Part shown: one piece after another, positions 42,839-43,041 of the stretch
Position numbering within the stretch: position 1 is the first letter of the stretch
Layout of the letters: every line of letters begins with the position of its first letter
The notes under the pieces: model-generated
The model's database searches: none
Told to the model about the DNA's origin: nothing
Seen by the model: the letters and a program-made list of their open reading frames with translations, nothing else
Assembly: GCF_000003605.2 (NCBI RefSeq)
Contig: NW_003134343.1
Span: forward strand, 253,100 to 296,140
Origin: Saccoglossus kowalevskii
Taxonomy: Eukaryota; Hemichordata; Enteropneusta; Harrimaniidae
DNA length: 43,041 nt
Direction: 5' to 3'
Made by a program: the position numbers and the translations under genes

Positions 42839-43041
42839 AGCTCCGCTGTGGACTTTGTCGAGCGGAGCTTATCATATGAGTGATTGTCCGTCGTCGTTCG
42901 TGTCAATGTTTTACTTTTTCGACTTCTTCTTGAAAACTACAAGCCTGAATGCTTTGATACTTAGTGTATATGTACCAGATTTGTTCATTTCATGATGATA
43001 TCTTCAATTTTCTAATTTTGGTGAATATTTTTGTCATTTTT
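42839..43041 (+). repeat. Hairpin-headed dispersed repeat, cut by window end
   Basis: It starts with a hairpin (AGCTCCGCT and AGCGGAGCT around a 13-base loop, 42839-42869), then TGTCCGTCGTCGTTCGTGTC, then the same text as 35752-36105. It lies in the FLAD1 intron after exon 10. Confidence 0.75.

Overview
The window is animal nuclear DNA: AT-rich, intron-rich, full of dispersed repeats, with two assembly gaps (13568-13617 and 32037-32209). It holds two multi-exon protein genes, both on the + strand. The predicted proteins are clearly bilaterian. Together with the repeat types they suggest a marine invertebrate, possibly a deuterostome such as a hemichordate, but the sequence alone does not fix the species.

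Region 1 (1-25010) is a liprin-beta gene (PPFIBP1/2 family), a synaptic and adhesion scaffold protein. Its first N-terminal exons lie upstream of the window or were not recognised. I could place 18 well-supported exons in continuous phase: a coiled-coil segment, a low-complexity linker with a short polyQ tract, a conserved basic/SAPNL/LRR linker block, three SAM domains and a C-terminal tail ending in a class I PDZ-ligand-like tetrapeptide. Three less certain cassette exons (6199-6240, 10435-10497/10527 and 21741-21785) also fit the phase. One intron must be of the GC-AG type (donor at 18220). Several exons have tandem in-frame donors.

Region 2 (25011-29964) is the liprin 3' flank and the intergenic space. 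A phase-compatible but unproven alternative last exon of liprin-beta lies at 28854-29075 and contains a strong hairpin.

Region 3 (29965-42359, continuing past the window) is FLAD1, the eukaryotic FAD synthase. Ten exons encode an N-terminal extension that looks like a mitochondrial presequence, the molybdopterin-binding-like domain and the start of the PAPS-reductase-like FAD synthase domain. The last part of the catalytic domain is outside the window. An in-frame second ATG just before the conserved core could give a cytosolic form.

The introns carry most of the accessory material: a 1.2 kb compound minisatellite; two families of TA-flanked palindromic MITEs, including an inverted pair bracketing one liprin exon; a decayed paired-domain-like (Tc1-type) transposase remnant; a complete 765-bp terminal-inverted-repeat transposon with target duplication in a FLAD1 intron; and several copies of repeats that begin with a GC-rich hairpin followed by a GTCCGTC-type tract. 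The two genes have no evident functional link. I found no rRNA, tRNA or CRISPR.
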